DNA of 9,447 nt from Pseudomonadota bacterium (GCA_900299205.1 OMIW01000206.1:1-9447); one strand, 5' to 3'; positions 1-6,845 are shown, numbered from the stretch's first letter. Numbers and translations are program-made. The notes: generated by a model from the letters alone, not told the origin.

Positions 1-323
1 CCGTACTGCATCATCGGATTGACGTACCCCATCACCACAATCGGCACCTCACCGACGACCCGACGTATCGCGGGAATCTGCTCGAAACAGAGAGCTACTC
101 CTGCTCCGTTCTGAAGAGCTTGGCTGTTTACTCGCTGAATCGTTGCTCCATCCGCGAGCGGGTCCGAATAGGGTATCCCAAGCTCAATCATCCCCGCTCC
201 CGCACGAACAAGCCCCTCGCATATCGGGATCGCCGCATCTCGGTTTGGAAATCCGACTGCGGTCCACATCGAGAGAACCCGTTCCCCTTTTTTAAACGTC
301 GCTGCTATCCGTTCAAGACCCAC
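1..323 (-). CDS. trpA: Tryptophan synthase alpha subunit, N-terminal part (cut by window edge)
   Basis: TrpA cleaves indole-3-glycerol phosphate to indole and glyceraldehyde-3-phosphate and channels the indole to TrpB in the cytosolic alpha2beta2 complex. About 107 N-terminal residues are visible. The catalytic Glu is at about residue 47 in IELGIPYSDP and the catalytic Asp at about 58 in DPLADG, matching Glu49 and Asp60 of the enteric enzyme. The conserved MGYVNPMMQY segment follows near the edge. The start is a GTG 23 bases after the trpB stop, preceded by a purine-rich GAGAGGGAG; no in-frame ATG fits better. The MWTAVGFPN stretch, where enteric enzymes have a YLTAGDP-like sequence, resembles Bacteroidota-type TrpA. 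It is last in the visible trp operon. The rest of the gene and any terminator lie outside the window. Confidence 0.96.
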   Translation of the reverse strand, partial: MGLERIAATFKKGERVLSMWTAVGFPNRDAAIPICEGLVRAGAGMIELGIPYSDPLADGATIQRVNSQALQNGAGVALCFEQIPAIRRVVGEVPIVVMGYVNPMMQY

Positions 324-346
324 GCTGTCTCCCTCTCAACTCGCTG

Positions 347-1549
347 CTATTCAATTGCAGAGCCACCCCCCTGCTCCACAAACGAAAGATACGTCGCCAT
401 ATCCTTCTCGCCATCCCCCGAGCAGTTAACAACAACCACCGCCCCTGCGGGTATCTGTCTCCGCTCGAGCCACGCAAAGGCGTGTGCTGATTCGAGTGCG
501 GGGATAATGCCGTCATACCGCGCAAGCCGGACCGCCGCCTCGAGCGCCTCACGATCTGTTACCTGCTCGTACCGCACCCGTCCACTCACTGAGAGATGCG
601 CGTGTTGCGGGCCGATACCGGGATAGTCAAGCCCCGCCGAAATTGAGTGTGCCTCAAGCACCTGCCCGCCACTATCCTGCATAACTATCGTCTTGCTTCC
701 GTGCAGCACCCCCGGGCTGCCAAGCGCAAGAGTCGCGGCACTGCGGCCTGAATGAACCCCATCACCAGCCGCCTCGACCCCCACCAGTTTTACCTCAGCA
801 TTATCGAGGAAATGATAGAAAATCCCTATCGCATTACTTCCCCCTCCCACGCACGCAATAATCCAGTCAGGCGCGGATCGACCCACCTGACTCAACAATT
901 GATCACGCAGCTCGTCGCTTATAATCGACTGAAACTGAGCCACCATCGAGGGAAACGGATGCGGACCAACGGCAGAGCCGATGATGTAATGAGTATCGTT
1001 TGGGTTTGCAATCCAGTCCCGAATCGCCTCATTAGTGGCATCTTTGAGGGTCTGACTCCCGCTGGTTACGGGCACGACGGTCGCTCCTAACATTCGCATC
1101 TTGCGAACATTCGGAGATTGTCTCTCGACATCGACTGCCCCCATATACACCACGCACGGCAATCCAAAGCGAGCACATGCGGTCGCTGTTGCCACGCCGT
1201 GCTGTCCCGCTCCGGTTTCCGCGATAATTCGTTTCCTCCCGAGCGCCCGCGCGACAAGCACCTGTCCAAGGACGTTGTTGATCTTGTGAGAGCCCGTGTG
1301 GTTGAGATCCTCACGTTTGAGAAAGAGCTCACAACCGTATCGTTCCGACAATCGAGGAGACCAATACAACGGGGAGGGTCGTCCCACATAATCACGGAGA
1401 AGCTCCCGTAGCTCCCGCTCGAACTCAGACGTTTTACTTACCGCGAGATAGCTCGTCCTGAGCGACTCAATCGCGGGAAATAGCATCTCGGGTACATAAG
1501 CTCCTCCAAATTCCCCGAAATATCCCTCTTCATCCGCGTAAAAATTCAT
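347..1549 (-). CDS. trpB: Tryptophan synthase beta subunit
   Basis: TrpB is the pyridoxal-phosphate enzyme that condenses indole with L-serine to give tryptophan, in complex with TrpA. The 400 residues match the usual length of the TrpB1 type. The PLP-binding lysine is K89 in HTGSHKINN and the catalytic glutamate is E111 in AETGAGQHG. GGGSNAIG is the phosphate-binding loop, and SAGLDYPGIGPQHAHL is the family's conserved late motif. The start ATG overlaps the trpF stop (ATGA) and has GGGAG six bases upstream, so translation is probably coupled. One oddity is the C-terminal motif, which reads CSGDGEKD where most TrpBs have SGRGDKD: the usual Arg is Asp. The serine that contacts the PLP ring nitrogen is retained. 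Nothing else suggests inactivity. Confidence 0.98.
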   Translation of the reverse strand: MNFYADEEGYFGEFGGAYVPEMLFPAIESLRTSYLAVSKTSEFERELRELLRDYVGRPSPLYWSPRLSERYGCELFLKREDLNHTGSHKINNVLGQVLVARALGRKRIIAETGAGQHGVATATACARFGLPCVVYMGAVDVERQSPNVRKMRMLGATVVPVTSGSQTLKDATNEAIRDWIANPNDTHYIIGSAVGPHPFPSMVAQFQSIISDELRDQLLSQVGRSAPDWIIACVGGGSNAIGIFYHFLDNAEVKLVGVEAAGDGVHSGRSAATLALGSPGVLHGSKTIVMQDSGGQVLEAHSISAGLDYPGIGPQHAHLSVSGRVRYEQVTDREALEAAVRLARYDGIIPALESAHAFAWLERRQIPAGAVVVVNCSGDGEKDMATYLSFVEQGGGSAIE

Positions 1550-2250
1550 ACCTCACTCCCATCCTCAATACCCCTCTCAACCCTCTTTCGTACAATCGAC
1601 ATAATCTGCCGAACTTTGGCGATATCTTTAAGTGCCGGATTACTCTCTACCTGACTATTGAGATCAATCCCGACAAACAGCTCTCTGTCACGGTATTGCA
1701 AAAGATCCCCTATATTTGCCGGCCCCACCCCTCCTGCGACGATGTAAGGGGTACTCCCCTCATAGGTATCGAGCAATCGCCAATCGAACGCTCGTCCGGT
1801 CCCTCCCGCTGGCCCCTCACTTGGGTCAATCCTTGATGACGACAGCCTTGTATCCAATAAAATACCATCAACCTCGCCATCATAGGGAGCGACGAGAGAC
1901 CCGAGCGGTTCATCAAACCCCCCAACGGCCTTCAATAGCTCTCCCCGCCACTCACGACGAAGATCTCGGCAGTATCCGGGTGATTCAACCCCGTGCAGCT
2001 GGACTCCATCGAGCGACCACTCTTCAATCACCCGACACACCTCCTCAACCGACGAATCGACGAACACCCCGATGCGACGGGCTGATCCAGTGCACTCCCT
2101 TGGTACCACCAGCGAATGACCGACGAACCGGGGGGAGCGGGGGTGAAAGATAAATCCAATACGAGACACCCCGAGGGAGGCCACTGCAGCGACGTTAGCG
2201 GCATCTTTCATGCCACATACCTTAATCCAGAGGTCGCCTCCCGTTCCCAT
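1546..2250 (-). CDS. trpF: Phosphoribosylanthranilate isomerase
   Basis: TrpF carries out the Amadori rearrangement of N-(5-phosphoribosyl)anthranilate to the deoxyribulose phosphate form (CdRP), the TrpC substrate. It is a stand-alone (beta/alpha)8 protein of 234 residues, not fused to TrpC as in enterics. IKVCGMKD carries the catalytic Cys (C12) and GILLDT the catalytic Asp (D133). VQLHG (83-87), GGTGRAFDW (149-157), VAGGV (171-175) and the phosphate-binding region DLNSQVES are further family signatures. I chose the ATG at 2250, which shares its A with the trpC TAA stop (TAATG) and follows a GGGGGGAG run. The spacing is very short, so re-initiation is likely. An upstream in-frame GTG at 2286 would only add residues encoded inside trpC. 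The 3' end overlaps trpB by 4 bases. Confidence 0.96.
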   Translation of the reverse strand: MGTGGDLWIKVCGMKDAANVAAVASLGVSRIGFIFHPRSPRFVGHSLVVPRECTGSARRIGVFVDSSVEEVCRVIEEWSLDGVQLHGVESPGYCRDLRREWRGELLKAVGGFDEPLGSLVAPYDGEVDGILLDTRLSSSRIDPSEGPAGGTGRAFDWRLLDTYEGSTPYIVAGGVGPANIGDLLQYRDRELFVGIDLNSQVESNPALKDIAKVRQIMSIVRKRVERGIEDGSEV

Positions 2251-3044
2251 TACTCCCCCCGAAGAGCCCGGATAAACTGCCGGCACGCCCGCGCAGGATC
2301 GGGGGTAACCATAAAAGCCTCACCAATAAGAAATCCGCGATATCCTGCGTCGTGAAGCGCTCGCACGACTGACGGATCCCGCAACCCACTCTCAGCAACC
2401 TTGATAAATGACGCAGGTATTTTTGCCGCAAGTTCAAACGATCGATCAACCGAGACCGAGAGGTCGTGCAGGTCGCGATTATTGACCCCAATACAGCGGA
2501 TCTCGGGGATGAGAACGCGATCCAACTCGTCACCGTGATGAACCTCAGCGAGCACCTCGAGCCCCAGACTACGCGCCATCATCGCAAGTGCTCGCACCTC
2601 CGTACCGGAGAGCGCTGCAGCTATCAGCAGAATCGCATCCGCTCCTGCTGCCTTTGCCTCGAGAATCTGATACTCATCAACGATAAAATCTTTCCTCAGA
2701 ATCGGGCAGAGGTTGAAGTGACGAGCGGTCTTCAGATCGGCGAGCGATCCTCCAAAATAATTCGGTTCAGTCAATACCGAGAGCGCACTTGCACCCGCCT
2801 GCATATATCCCAGAGAGAGGTGCTCAACCGAAACCGAATTGCTCAACACTCCTCGCGAGGGGGAACGGCGCTTTATCTCGGCGATAATCCCGTTGAGGTC
2901 CGGGCGGAGAAGATAGTGACTCAATGAGACAGGGGGTACCGAAAAGTGCGCGCTCTCTTCCAGCGCCTTCACCGGAATCCGCTCTTTGGCATGAGCAACT
3001 CGGGTGCGGGTATCTGCGATGATAGTGTCGAGTACTGAGGTCAT
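2250..3044 (-). CDS. trpC: Indole-3-glycerol phosphate synthase
   Basis: TrpC decarboxylates and closes CdRP to indole-3-glycerol phosphate. At 264 residues it has normal monofunctional length. The full catalytic set is visible: E56 and K58 in AEIKRRSPS, K118 in ILRKDF, E167 in VLAEVH, N188 in GVNNRDL, and E218-S219 in VAESGL. The C-terminal phosphate site reads FLIGEAFM. The ATG at 3044 gives the family-typical beginning MTSVLDTIIADTR. An in-frame ATG at 3077 would add 11 residues unlike the family. Neither start has a convincing Shine-Dalgarno sequence; only AAAAG lies near the chosen one. The gene is separated from trpD by the operon's only large gap, so its translation is the least obviously coupled step. 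It overlaps trpF by one base. Confidence 0.96.
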   Translation of the reverse strand: MTSVLDTIIADTRTRVAHAKERIPVKALEESAHFSVPPVSLSHYLLRPDLNGIIAEIKRRSPSRGVLSNSVSVEHLSLGYMQAGASALSVLTEPNYFGGSLADLKTARHFNLCPILRKDFIVDEYQILEAKAAGADAILLIAAALSGTEVRALAMMARSLGLEVLAEVHHGDELDRVLIPEIRCIGVNNRDLHDLSVSVDRSFELAAKIPASFIKVAESGLRDPSVVRALHDAGYRGFLIGEAFMVTPDPARACRQFIRALRGE

Positions 3045-3152
3045 GAGATATGGCTTTTCGTAAAAAATGGTCTCCATCGGGAGCGAGAGGAGGACCTGTT
3101 TATTTGAGGTTTTTTTGTGTCGTATTTCACCTCATAAAAACCTACCAACCCA
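3045..3152 (-). promoter_or_regulatory. trpD-trpC intercistronic region with alternative hairpins and a three-codon ORF
   Basis: This is the only sizeable gap in the operon. Read on the minus strand, the trpD stop overlaps an ATG (TGATG) opening the ORF Met-Gly-Trp-stop at 3153-3142. Upstream of it is AGGAG at 3170-3166, 12 bases away. AGGTTTTT (3143-3136) can pair with AAAAACCT (3114-3107). GAGGT (3133-3129) can pair with ACCTC (3110-3106). The two right arms overlap, so the stems exclude each other. Nearer trpC, GGTCCTCC can pair with GGAGACC with one bulged base. No uridine run makes any stem a clear terminator, and I see no good promoter. The structure is seen directly; a control function is inference. 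Confidence 0.35.
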
Positions 3153-4166
3153 TCACGGGGAAAAACTCCTGGCCCGTTCTAAGACTGCGCGAGCCCTCCC
3201 CGATTGTATCGCGTCCTCCACTTCTTGTCGGCATTTTTCGCGAGAAATACCGTCCCGGGCGAGCGACAGCGCCACTGTCGCATTCGCCACCACAACGGTG
3301 GAGCGAGGGGAGCGATCCTCACCGGAAACTATCTTCTCTATCACGGCAGCGTGATCGGACGGATCGCCACTACCAGCCAATAGTACGGGATTGACCGTAT
3401 CAAACCCGTCATGATGGGGGAACACCGTTCGCCACCCCCGCTGGGTGACCGTCGTATAAGCTCCCGTGAGCGATATCTCATCGTAGCCATCCTCACCGTG
3501 AACGACACAAAAAGTCGTCCCCCGATCCGCGAGCGTTTTCGAAAACAATCGGAGCAACCGCCGATCAGAAACCCCGACGTACTGCATCGCCGGGCGGGCT
3601 GGATTTGCGAGGGGCCCAAGGATGTTAAACAAAGTACGCACCCCTAAATCGCGCCGGATCGGAGCGATGCGTGCGAGCGCTGGATGAAAATAGGGGGCAT
3701 GGAGAAAACAGATACCTGCATAGTCGAGCGCACGCCGTACCACCGCCGGCTCGCGCACCAACGGGACCGAGAGGGCTTCGAGAACATTCGAGGAACCACA
3801 CCGCGAGGATGCCCCGTAATTGCCATGTTTTGCGACCCGTACGCCGCATGCAGCAACCACAAATGAGGTGGCGGTTGATATATTGAAGGTATCTTTCCCA
3901 TCCCCTCCGGTACCACAGAGGTCGATACAAGGCTCGTCTCCAAGTTCGACTCTCAGTGCTCTCGCGAGCATCGCATCGAGAAAACCCCCAAGTTCTGATG
4001 AGGTCGGGAGCCGCGCGCAAAAGACGGCGAGCACCGCTGCAATCCGAGCGTCTGAGAGCTCTCCGTCAAGAAGAGCACCCGCAAGTATCCTCATCTCATC
4101 GAGGTCAAGCGATCTTCCCTGGATCAACTCACGAAAAAGGATATCACTGCCACAGCTGCTGTTCAC
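3153..4166 (-). CDS. trpD: Anthranilate phosphoribosyltransferase
   Basis: TrpD transfers phosphoribosyl from PRPP to anthranilate. The 337 residues match the stand-alone family, with no TrpG fusion. The PRPP/metal-binding motif GTGGDGKDTFNIST is at about 85-98. KHGNYGASS (113-121) and GSSNVLEAL follow, then HAPYFHP, DLGVRTLFNILGPLANP (about 173-189) and VHGEDGYDEIS (about 222-232). The start is placed at a GTG that overlaps the trpG stop (GTGA), with a GGGGGG run five bases upstream. This leaves a normal stretch of residues before the first helix. An in-frame ATG at 4184, inside trpG, would add six residues and cannot be excluded. The longer open frame reaching 4346 is antiparallel-free but lies wholly within trpG and gives non-family sequence. 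Confidence 0.95.
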   Translation of the reverse strand: MNSSCGSDILFRELIQGRSLDLDEMRILAGALLDGELSDARIAAVLAVFCARLPTSSELGGFLDAMLARALRVELGDEPCIDLCGTGGDGKDTFNISTATSFVVAACGVRVAKHGNYGASSRCGSSNVLEALSVPLVREPAVVRRALDYAGICFLHAPYFHPALARIAPIRRDLGVRTLFNILGPLANPARPAMQYVGVSDRRLLRLFSKTLADRGTTFCVVHGEDGYDEISLTGAYTTVTQRGWRTVFPHHDGFDTVNPVLLAGSGDPSDHAAVIEKIVSGEDRSPRSTVVVANATVALSLARDGISREKCRQEVEDAIQSGRARAVLERARSFSP

Positions 4167-4741
4167 CGACCCCCCATCACCCATTGCGTCATCATCGCCC
4201 GCCCATCGGGGGTGAGCACCGACTCCGGATGAAACTGCACCCCACGTACATCGTGCTGCCGGTGTCTCAGCGCCATGATACGACCCTGATCGTCGACCGC
4301 GGTTACCACGAGGGAATCGGGAAATCCCGTCGGGGACACAACCCATGAATGATAGCGGCCAGAGGTAAATCGGGTCGGCAAATCACGAAAAAGGGGCTCA
4401 TCACCATCGATAACTTCGGTCATCACCCCCTTCCCGTGACACACATCGCTCATATTCTCGAGGGTAGCCCCGTAGACCTCTCCGATACACTGATGCCCAA
4501 GGCAAACCCCGAAGATGCGGTGCGAGGATCCAAGAGTACGCACCACCGCTGGCATGACCCCCGCTTCAGCCGGAATACCAGGCCCCGGCGAAAGAAGAAT
4601 TCGATCAAAGGAGGCAACCTCATCGACCGTTATTTTATCATTCCGCACCACCACGGGTTCACGATGATCAATCTCGCGGATCAAATGCACGAGGTTGTAG
4701 ACAAAGGAATCGTAATTATCGATCACCAGAACAGGCTTCAT
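4163..4741 (-). CDS. trpG: Anthranilate synthase component II (glutamine amidotransferase)
   Basis: TrpG hydrolyses glutamine and passes ammonia to TrpE for anthranilate formation. It is a 192-residue class I glutamine amidotransferase. VIDNYDSFVYNL opens the protein. The oxyanion loop is LSPGPGIP. The nucleophile is C80 in GVCLGHQ, and the triad is completed by H171 and E173 in QFHPES. The HGKG segment near 102-105 is typical of the family. The same type of subunit can also serve 4-amino-4-deoxychorismate synthase, but its place directly behind trpE assigns it to tryptophan synthesis here. The ATG overlaps the trpE stop (ATGA) and has GAGGAG eight bases upstream, a strong coupled start. Confidence 0.97.
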   Translation of the reverse strand: MKPVLVIDNYDSFVYNLVHLIREIDHREPVVVRNDKITVDEVASFDRILLSPGPGIPAEAGVMPAVVRTLGSSHRIFGVCLGHQCIGEVYGATLENMSDVCHGKGVMTEVIDGDEPLFRDLPTRFTSGRYHSWVVSPTGFPDSLVVTAVDDQGRIMALRHRQHDVRGVQFHPESVLTPDGRAMMTQWVMGGR

Positions 4742-6147
4742 GACGACATCTCCTCAGCAACGGCAATCGCTCGGGTAAGGGCCCCCACTTTGCTGCGAAC
4801 CTCCTGAACCTCCGCATCGGGTACCGAATCCGCGACGATACCCCCTCCCGCCTGGTAATGAAGGGTATTATCCGTACTCAAAAAGGTGCGGATCATGATG
4901 GCGTGAACACACTCTCCGCGAGTACCGATAACGCCTATCGCCCCTCCATAAACCCCTCGCTCGTGAGGCTCGTAGCGATCAATCAGCTCCATCGCGCGGT
5001 ACTTCGGCGCGCCTGAAAGGGTCCCCGCAGGGAAGGTGTCGGCGAGCACCTGGAGCGGAGAATGCCCTTTGTTAAGAGTACCCGACACCTTCGATACCAG
5101 ATGCACTACGTGCGAGTAAAACTGCACCTCCCCGAGCACATCAACCCGCACATCGGTGCAATGACGACTTAGATCGTTCCGGGCAAGATCAACTAACATC
5201 ACATGCTCGGCCGTCTCCTTCGGGTCTCCCTGTAACCGTTCAGCGAGCTGTTGATCGGTCTCACCAGTCAGATTTCTCGGCAGGGTTCCCGCTATCGGAA
5301 ATATCGCCGCCCGCCCCTCTTTCACCAGAATCTGATATTCCGGAGAGGAACCAAAAATTCGATAGGTGCCGTAGTCGAAGAAAAAGAGAAACGGAGAGGG
5401 ATTGATCGAACGTATCGCTCGATACACCTGAAAATCATCCCCCAAATACCGTTGTAGGAAGCGACGAGATGGCACTATCTGAAAAACATCGCCTCGGCGA
5501 ATATGTCTCTTGCACGCCTCAATAATCTCTTTGTGTTGGTCGTCAGAAATCACCTCCTCAGCAGAACCCATCGTCGCAAAAGGATAGCTTACCGGCTCAC
5601 CCTTGAAGAGACTGTCGCGAAACTCATACGGATCTGTTGATGGGATCCCCTCGATGCGGTTGTGCAGAAGGTACATCGTATTGCGAAAGTGATCTATCGC
5701 AACAACGAACTCAAACAGAGAGTAATGAAGAAGTGGCACCTCGTACCGAGGGACGGGGCGCTCTCGAAAACGGATATCCTCAAAACTCTGCACCGCATCG
5801 TAACTGCAGAAACCAAAGAAGCCATTCACGATACCGGTCGGCTGCGAATCAAACACAAAGCCCGCACAGAACGAATCAAGCGCATTTAAAAGCTCCGCCG
5901 GCGCGGTGAGTTCCCTTCGCTCGCTCCGTTCACCTGGACCCAACTCAACGACCTCGGTCAACTCCCCTCGAATGGTCGCCAACGGCTTCACACAGAGGTA
6001 AGAAAAGCTGTTCTCACTTCCCCGATAATCAGCACTTTCAAGCAGGAGCGTCTCAGGAAATCTATCGCGAACCCTCAGATACATATTCACCGGGGTGACC
6101 AGATCAGAGAGACAGGAGAGCACCTCAGTGGTAACACGGTGTGTCAT
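4738..6147 (-). CDS. trpE: Anthranilate synthase component I
   Basis: TrpE converts chorismate plus ammonia (from TrpG) to anthranilate and pyruvate, the committed step of the pathway. At 469 residues it is the short, unfused form. LLLES at 34-38 is the element that binds feedback tryptophan, and NPSPFLFF (249-256) completes that site, so allosteric inhibition is expected. The chorismate-binding domain shows PIAGTLPR (284-291), EHVMLVDLARND (314-325), H349 in VVHLVS, TFPAGTLSGAPK (371-382) and GGGIVADS (434-441). These separate it from the related PabB and isochorismate synthases mainly through the LLES element and operon position. The N-terminus (TPVNMYLRVRDRFP, then LLLESADYRGSENSFSY) strongly resembles Bacteroidota TrpE as I recall it. 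The ATG has only a weak AAAGG 11 bases upstream. It is the first gene of the operon. Confidence 0.98.
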   Translation of the reverse strand: MTHRVTTEVLSCLSDLVTPVNMYLRVRDRFPETLLLESADYRGSENSFSYLCVKPLATIRGELTEVVELGPGERSERRELTAPAELLNALDSFCAGFVFDSQPTGIVNGFFGFCSYDAVQSFEDIRFRERPVPRYEVPLLHYSLFEFVVAIDHFRNTMYLLHNRIEGIPSTDPYEFRDSLFKGEPVSYPFATMGSAEEVISDDQHKEIIEACKRHIRRGDVFQIVPSRRFLQRYLGDDFQVYRAIRSINPSPFLFFFDYGTYRIFGSSPEYQILVKEGRAAIFPIAGTLPRNLTGETDQQLAERLQGDPKETAEHVMLVDLARNDLSRHCTDVRVDVLGEVQFYSHVVHLVSKVSGTLNKGHSPLQVLADTFPAGTLSGAPKYRAMELIDRYEPHERGVYGGAIGVIGTRGECVHAIMIRTFLSTDNTLHYQAGGGIVADSVPDAEVQEVRSKVGALTRAIAVAEEMSS

Positions 6148-6167
6148 GATGCAGCGAGCCTTTAGAA

Positions 6168-6192
6168 GGGGACAATTTGGTTATTGTACCCC
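6168..6192. promoter_or_regulatory. Inverted repeat overlapping the trpE -10 box; candidate operator
   Basis: Minus-strand arms GGGGTACAAT (6192-6183) and ATTGTCCCC (6176-6168) are complementary over nine base pairs with one unpaired T, and are separated by AACCAA. One arm contains the predicted -10 hexamer and the centre falls close to the expected start site. A bound dimer here would block RNA polymerase. It does not match the enteric TrpR operator, so the regulator, if any, is unknown. The dyad is visible; operator function is inferred. Confidence 0.45.
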
Positions 6193-6211
6193 AAAGCTCA
6201 CACAGTGAAAA
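6183..6211 (-). promoter_or_regulatory. Predicted sigma70-type promoter of the trp operon
   Basis: On the minus strand, TTTTCA (6211-6206, four of six matches to TTGACA) is followed after exactly 17 bases by TACAAT (6188-6183, five of six matches to TATAAT). Transcription would start near 6176, leaving a leader of about 30 bases before the trpE ATG. That is too short for a leader peptide and attenuator. The spacer contains the small dyad TCAC-TGT-GTGA at 6208-6198. Confidence 0.6.
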
Positions 6212-6322
6212 CACGTCTCATGGGCGGGTAAAATAAGCCCAAAAGTCGGAAATTTCGCGCTCTTTCCCCCGTGTGGCCCATCACCGGTAGGTCTATAGTG
6301 AAGCCAGATTTAAGAGGGTCGG

Positions 6323-6350
6323 CTCCATCTTCTTCGGGAGAACGGCGGAG
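6323..6350 (+). other. UUCG-capped hairpin in the upstream region of the host-attachment-family gene
   Basis: On the plus strand TCTTC (6328-6332) pairs with GGAGA (6337-6341) around the loop TTCG, a stable tetraloop type, with one G-U pair. CTCC (6323-6326) and GGAG (6347-6350) could close an outer stem. No T-tract follows, so it is not a terminator. It would lie in the 5' leader of the downstream gene if transcription starts upstream of it. Confidence 0.3.
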
Positions 6351-6391
6351 ACGCTTAAGAAAGGAGGCGACACATCCCCAGATAATATCGT

Positions 6392-6397
6392 GGAGGA
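6392..6397 (+). promoter_or_regulatory. Ribosome binding site deciding the start at 6405
   Basis: GGAGGA lies seven bases before ATG 6405 and overlaps the alternative GTG at 6390. The ATG is therefore the real start. Confidence 0.8.
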
Positions 6398-6404
6398 ATA
6401 CCAC

Positions 6405-6845
6405 ATGAAACGAACCTGGATAGTGATCATGGATCGGACCGGAGCGCGACTTTTTGAAAGACGGGCTCACTCACCCTCACTCACTCTTCTCAAGGAATGG
6501 GAGCACCCGGGGGGTAATTTCCGTGAAGGTGAACTCACCAGCGATCGACCAGGGATCGGCCGGATGAATTCACGGGAATACCGCAGCAACGTCCTCACCC
6601 CATCCGGGTCTGCCAAAGAACAGAGCCTCAAACGGTTCTGTCATGAAATCGCCACCTACCTCGATACCGAGCGGACAACCGAGAACTTCGACGAACTCAT
6701 GTTGGTCGCCGAGCCCCACACCCTCGGCATTCTCAGAGCAACCCTCCCCGCTCAGGTCGAGCGAAAGATAGCGGCCACTGTCGACAAAGACTTCGCCGGG
6801 GTTGAAACCAGAGTGATTGCAGAGGTGATGTCGCCGTACCTCTAG
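6405..6845 (+). CDS. Host-attachment family protein (PF10116-like)
   Basis: This 146-residue protein is about the usual length for the family named 'protein required for attachment to host cells'. It shows the family's layout: an N-terminal strand WIVIMDRTGARLFE (5-18), a GNFREGELTSDRPG stretch (37-50) matching the typical 'N-P-x-x-R-x-x-E-L-x-x-D-R-P-G' block, a helix KEQSLKRFCHEIATYL (71-86), FDELMLVAEPHTLGIL (95-110), and VDKDFAG (126-132) near the C-terminus. There is no signal peptide or membrane segment, so a cytosolic location is expected. The attachment role comes from early work on a few plant-associated bacteria. The fold has been related to release-factor-like domains, so the name should not be read as proven function. 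The gene is transcribed divergently from trpE, with no obvious metabolic link. Recognition is from memory of the family pattern, not a search. Confidence 0.8.
   Translation: MKRTWIVIMDRTGARLFERRAHSPSLTLLKEWEHPGGNFREGELTSDRPGIGRMNSREYRSNVLTPSGSAKEQSLKRFCHEIATYLDTERTTENFDELMLVAEPHTLGILRATLPAQVERKIAATVDKDFAGVETRVIAEVMSPYL

Noticed and set aside
120-626. Plus-strand open frame across the trpA/trpB junction
   Set aside because: It is antisense to well-supported trpA and trpB codons, with no ribosome site and low-complexity basic translation. The same applies to the plus-strand frames within 752-1411, 1716-2355, 2466-2927, 3050-4348, 4349-4807 and 5251-5909.
2251-2286. TrpF start at GTG 2286
   Set aside because: The extra 12 residues are encoded inside trpC and precede the normal TrpF N-terminus. 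The TAATG junction at 2250 fits the operon's coupling pattern.
4167-4346. N-terminal extension of TrpD to 4346
   Set aside because: It lies wholly within trpG in another frame and yields sequence unlike any TrpD. The GTG overlapping the trpG stop explains the start.
6198-6221. Minus-strand short ORF MRRVFTV as a trp leader peptide
   Set aside because: It contains no Trp codon and overlaps the predicted promoter, so it would lie upstream of the transcript start.
6294-6299. TATAGT as the -10 box of a plus-strand promoter for the host-attachment-family gene
   Set aside because: No acceptable -35 hexamer is found 15-18 bases upstream. A GATAAT at 6381 is too close to the ribosome site, so the promoter is left unassigned.
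6353-6383. Heat-shock sigma32-like promoter (CTTAAG ... CCCCAGAT)
   Set aside because: The match to the consensus is poor in the -35 half, and transcription would start too near the ribosome site.
6390-6845. Longer host-attachment-family protein starting at GTG 6390
   Set aside because: The GTG lies within the sequence GTGGAGGA that supplies the ribosome binding site for ATG 6405, and the added residues are not family-like.
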